Made by a program: the position numbers and the translations under genes
Origin: Methanobacteriota archaeon
GTDB lineage: Archaea > Thermoplasmatota > E2 > DHVEG-1
NCBI GenBank assembly: GCA_026394495.1
Contig: JAPKYE010000079.1
Location: 1-34,504, forward strand
Length of the DNA: 34,504 bases
Direction: 5' to 3'
Part shown: in pieces, positions 33,246 to 34,504 of the stretch
How the letters are laid out: each line of letters starts with the position of its first letter
Numbering within the stretch: position 1 is the stretch's first letter
The notes under the pieces: generated by a model
Told to the model about the DNA's origin: nothing
Databases searched by the model: none
What the model saw: the letters and a program-made list of their open reading frames with translations, nothing else

Positions 33246-34124
33246 TTAGGTGTACACTTTTATCACGTTTTTATTGAGGGGGATTTTCATTGATGTTGCA
33301 ATAGCCGTACATTTCGTTCGTAACAGATATAGGATTGGTTTATATGGTGTATCAGAGAACGCTTCGTAGTTTGCCATTCCTTTGCAGATGATGACATCAG
33401 CGTGTTGTAATCGGTTTTCTGTATCTTTAGGTAGTTTTTTGAAATCAACGCCGATGGTGAAACATCCGGTGGTAAGAATTTCATCTGCGACTTCATGAAG
33501 TTTTATATCGTTGGCATCGTCCATGGTAGCATCACTGATGATGGGTTCTCCTTTTACTACGACCGTTAGAAAGATATCTGTGTTAAATTTTTTTATTTCT
33601 CGGCAGAGGATTTTATCGAATACGATTTCGCCGCAGTTGTCGGTGAACAGGATGACATGATGGGCGTTTCTCAACAGTTGTTCTGCCTTTTTGTAGTCAT
33701 CGTATCCAAGGTCCTCTTGCATGTTTTTTTTAAAGTTTTCGGAAAGCATCTTGGGGTAGGTGCTGGATCCTTCAATACCGAAATCCATGATGTTGCCAAC
33801 AATGGAGCAGATCATCGCGGTTTTTAAGGGTGTTTTTGATTGAGATGTAAGGCGTTCAACTTTCGGGATGAGTGATGTTGCGACGCGGTTGCTTTCTTGT
33901 TTGAGTTTTTTATAGGGGTCTTTGTCTTGGAGGGTTTCGTAGACGATTTTATGTACCGCTGTGGCAATAGGTGCGCTTCCCTTGTTTGGGTCGTAGAGTT
34001 CTGAGAGGATTTTGCAGGCTTTTTGTACTGCTTGTGTTCGTCGTTTTTTATCTTGTGTGCTTTGTTCTGTTTCGAAGATGATTCGTTTGAGAAGGCATGG
34101 TACGCATTCGGGTTTTATCTTCAT
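33246..34124 (-). CDS. DUF89-family phosphatase (damage-control type)
   Basis: From the ATG at 34124 the protein has 292 residues; the longer frame to 34262 adds 46 residues unlike the family and crosses the promoter. It begins MKIKPECVPCLLKRIIFETE, with the family's CxxC (Cys7, Cys10). The metal/phosphate site is FTDNCGEIVFDK (Asp162, Asn163), with VKGEPIISDATMDD and ICKGMANYEAF further on. DUF89 enzymes are metal-dependent phosphatases proposed to clear harmful sugar phosphates or cofactor by-products. A TATA-like TTTATATACTT (about 34154-34164) is about 35 bases upstream, giving a near-leaderless message. Confidence 0.9.
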   Translation of the reverse strand: MKIKPECVPCLLKRIIFETEQSTQDKKRRTQAVQKACKILSELYDPNKGSAPIATAVHKIVYETLQDKDPYKKLKQESNRVATSLIPKVERLTSQSKTPLKTAMICSIVGNIMDFGIEGSSTYPKMLSENFKKNMQEDLGYDDYKKAEQLLRNAHHVILFTDNCGEIVFDKILCREIKKFNTDIFLTVVVKGEPIISDATMDDANDIKLHEVADEILTTGCFTIGVDFKKLPKDTENRLQHADVIICKGMANYEAFSDTPYKPILYLLRTKCTAIATSMKIPLNKNVIKVYT

Positions 34125-34262
34125 AGAAAATCGTAAGCGAGCATCTTGTGGGAAGTATATAAAAGATGGGTGTTTAGTAAAAAGAGTGGAATGGATTTTG
34201 GATGGAGAAGCATTAAGGTGGTGAGGAGAGATGGGAAAAATAAAATAATTAGGCTTCTCCAT

Positions 34263-34300
34263 CCGAATTCATTCGGTAATATATTATACTTACAAGTATA
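34263..34300. repeat. Two hyphenated palindromes upstream of the DUF89 gene
   Basis: CCGAAT-TC-ATTCGG at 34263-34276 and TATACTT-AC-AAGTATA at 34285-34300 are each perfectly self-complementary around a two-base centre. They lie about 140-175 bases upstream of the DUF89 start. They could be operators of this gene or of one beyond the right edge. Confidence 0.45.
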
Positions 34301-34394
34301 TAAATTTTATTATATATTTATTATCTGTAATAAAAATTATGTACCTGATCCATCGGCTTAAATAACCTGAGTTTCGCACTTGAATAAATATTAA

Positions 34395-34451
34395 GTGTCT
34401 TCAGCAGTTTGTCTTTTATTGGTGATAAAATTCAAAGCATACTGAAGACAC
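34395..34451. repeat. Ten-base inverted repeat near right edge
   Basis: GTGTCTTCAG (34395-34404) and CTGAAGACAC (34442-34451) are exact reverse complements separated by 37 bases. They could form a stem or mark an element end. No gene is visible between 34265 and the right edge. Confidence 0.5.
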
Positions 34452-34504
34452 CAAACAACATAAAACAAAACAAGAATAAGACCTTTCCGATTGGATCCAT
34501 CCAA

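Noticed and set aside
34125-34262. N-terminal extension of the DUF89 protein to the ATG at 34262
   Set aside because: The added residues are unlike the family and cover the TATA-like box; the family start MKIKPECVPCL fits the ATG at 34124.
1-34504. CRISPR array, casposon or toxin-antitoxin system
   Set aside because: No regularly spaced short repeats, Cas genes, integrase or recognisable toxin pair were seen.

Overview
This window looks archaeal. The evidence is a NucS endonuclease, a tungsten-type aldehyde:ferredoxin oxidoreductase, C-terminal PGF-CTERM sorting tails, lipoproteins with a Leu-Ser-Gly-Cys lipobox, and A/T-rich TATA-like boxes 25-35 bases ahead of starts, some apparently leaderless. 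PKD-domain surface proteins, these tails and a PfkA-type phosphofructokinase next to pyruvate kinase suggest a euryarchaeal lineage, perhaps Thermoplasmatota. That placement is inference; no rRNA or tRNA gene is present to confirm it.

Left part (1-4.4 kb): cell-surface genes. A left-truncated SleB-like hydrolase/C15 peptidase-like fusion is followed by a small lipoprotein, a PKD-domain protein and a zinc-ribbon membrane protein. The first and third end in a sorting tail encoded by nearly the same 63 bases. A conserved promoter/leader precedes the lipoprotein and the PKD gene, and recurs a third time without a gene at 4499.

Middle part (4.58-19.14 kb): a very A/T-rich block bracketed by two direct copies of a 94-base repeat (89/94 identical, last 51 bases identical). 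It holds a PaaK/CapK-like adenylate ligase, four radical SAM enzymes (one MTTase-like, two B12-binding-type, one SPASM-type), a NodB/DUF3473-type deacetylase, a GT4 glycosyltransferase, a GNAT acetyltransferase, an NAD-dependent sugar epimerase, a DegT aminotransferase, an SDR and an alkaline-phosphatase-superfamily phosphodiesterase, plus a methyltransferase-like remnant. The best reading is an acquired or exchangeable surface glycan or glycolipid head-group locus. It is the strongest candidate here for an undescribed system.

Right part (19.2-34.5 kb): more G+C-rich, chromosome-like genes. These are a small secreted protein, a GNAT fused to an uncharacterised His/Glu-rich domain, two tiny Cys-pair proteins next to a cold-shock protein, an ABC-2 exporter whose external loop carries a pentapeptide-repeat segment, pyruvate kinase, a broken DUF3795-like gene, nucS, a beta-propeller-like lipoprotein with a polyferredoxin and an AOR, an MFS transporter, a small multidrug-export-type protein, a divergent 6-phosphofructokinase and a DUF89 phosphatase. 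Between the last two lie a 40-codon unlisted gene candidate, a nested-hairpin RNA candidate and a TG microsatellite. Pyruvate kinase, PFK and AOR together point to sugar or peptide fermentation with ferredoxin-linked oxidation of aldehydes.
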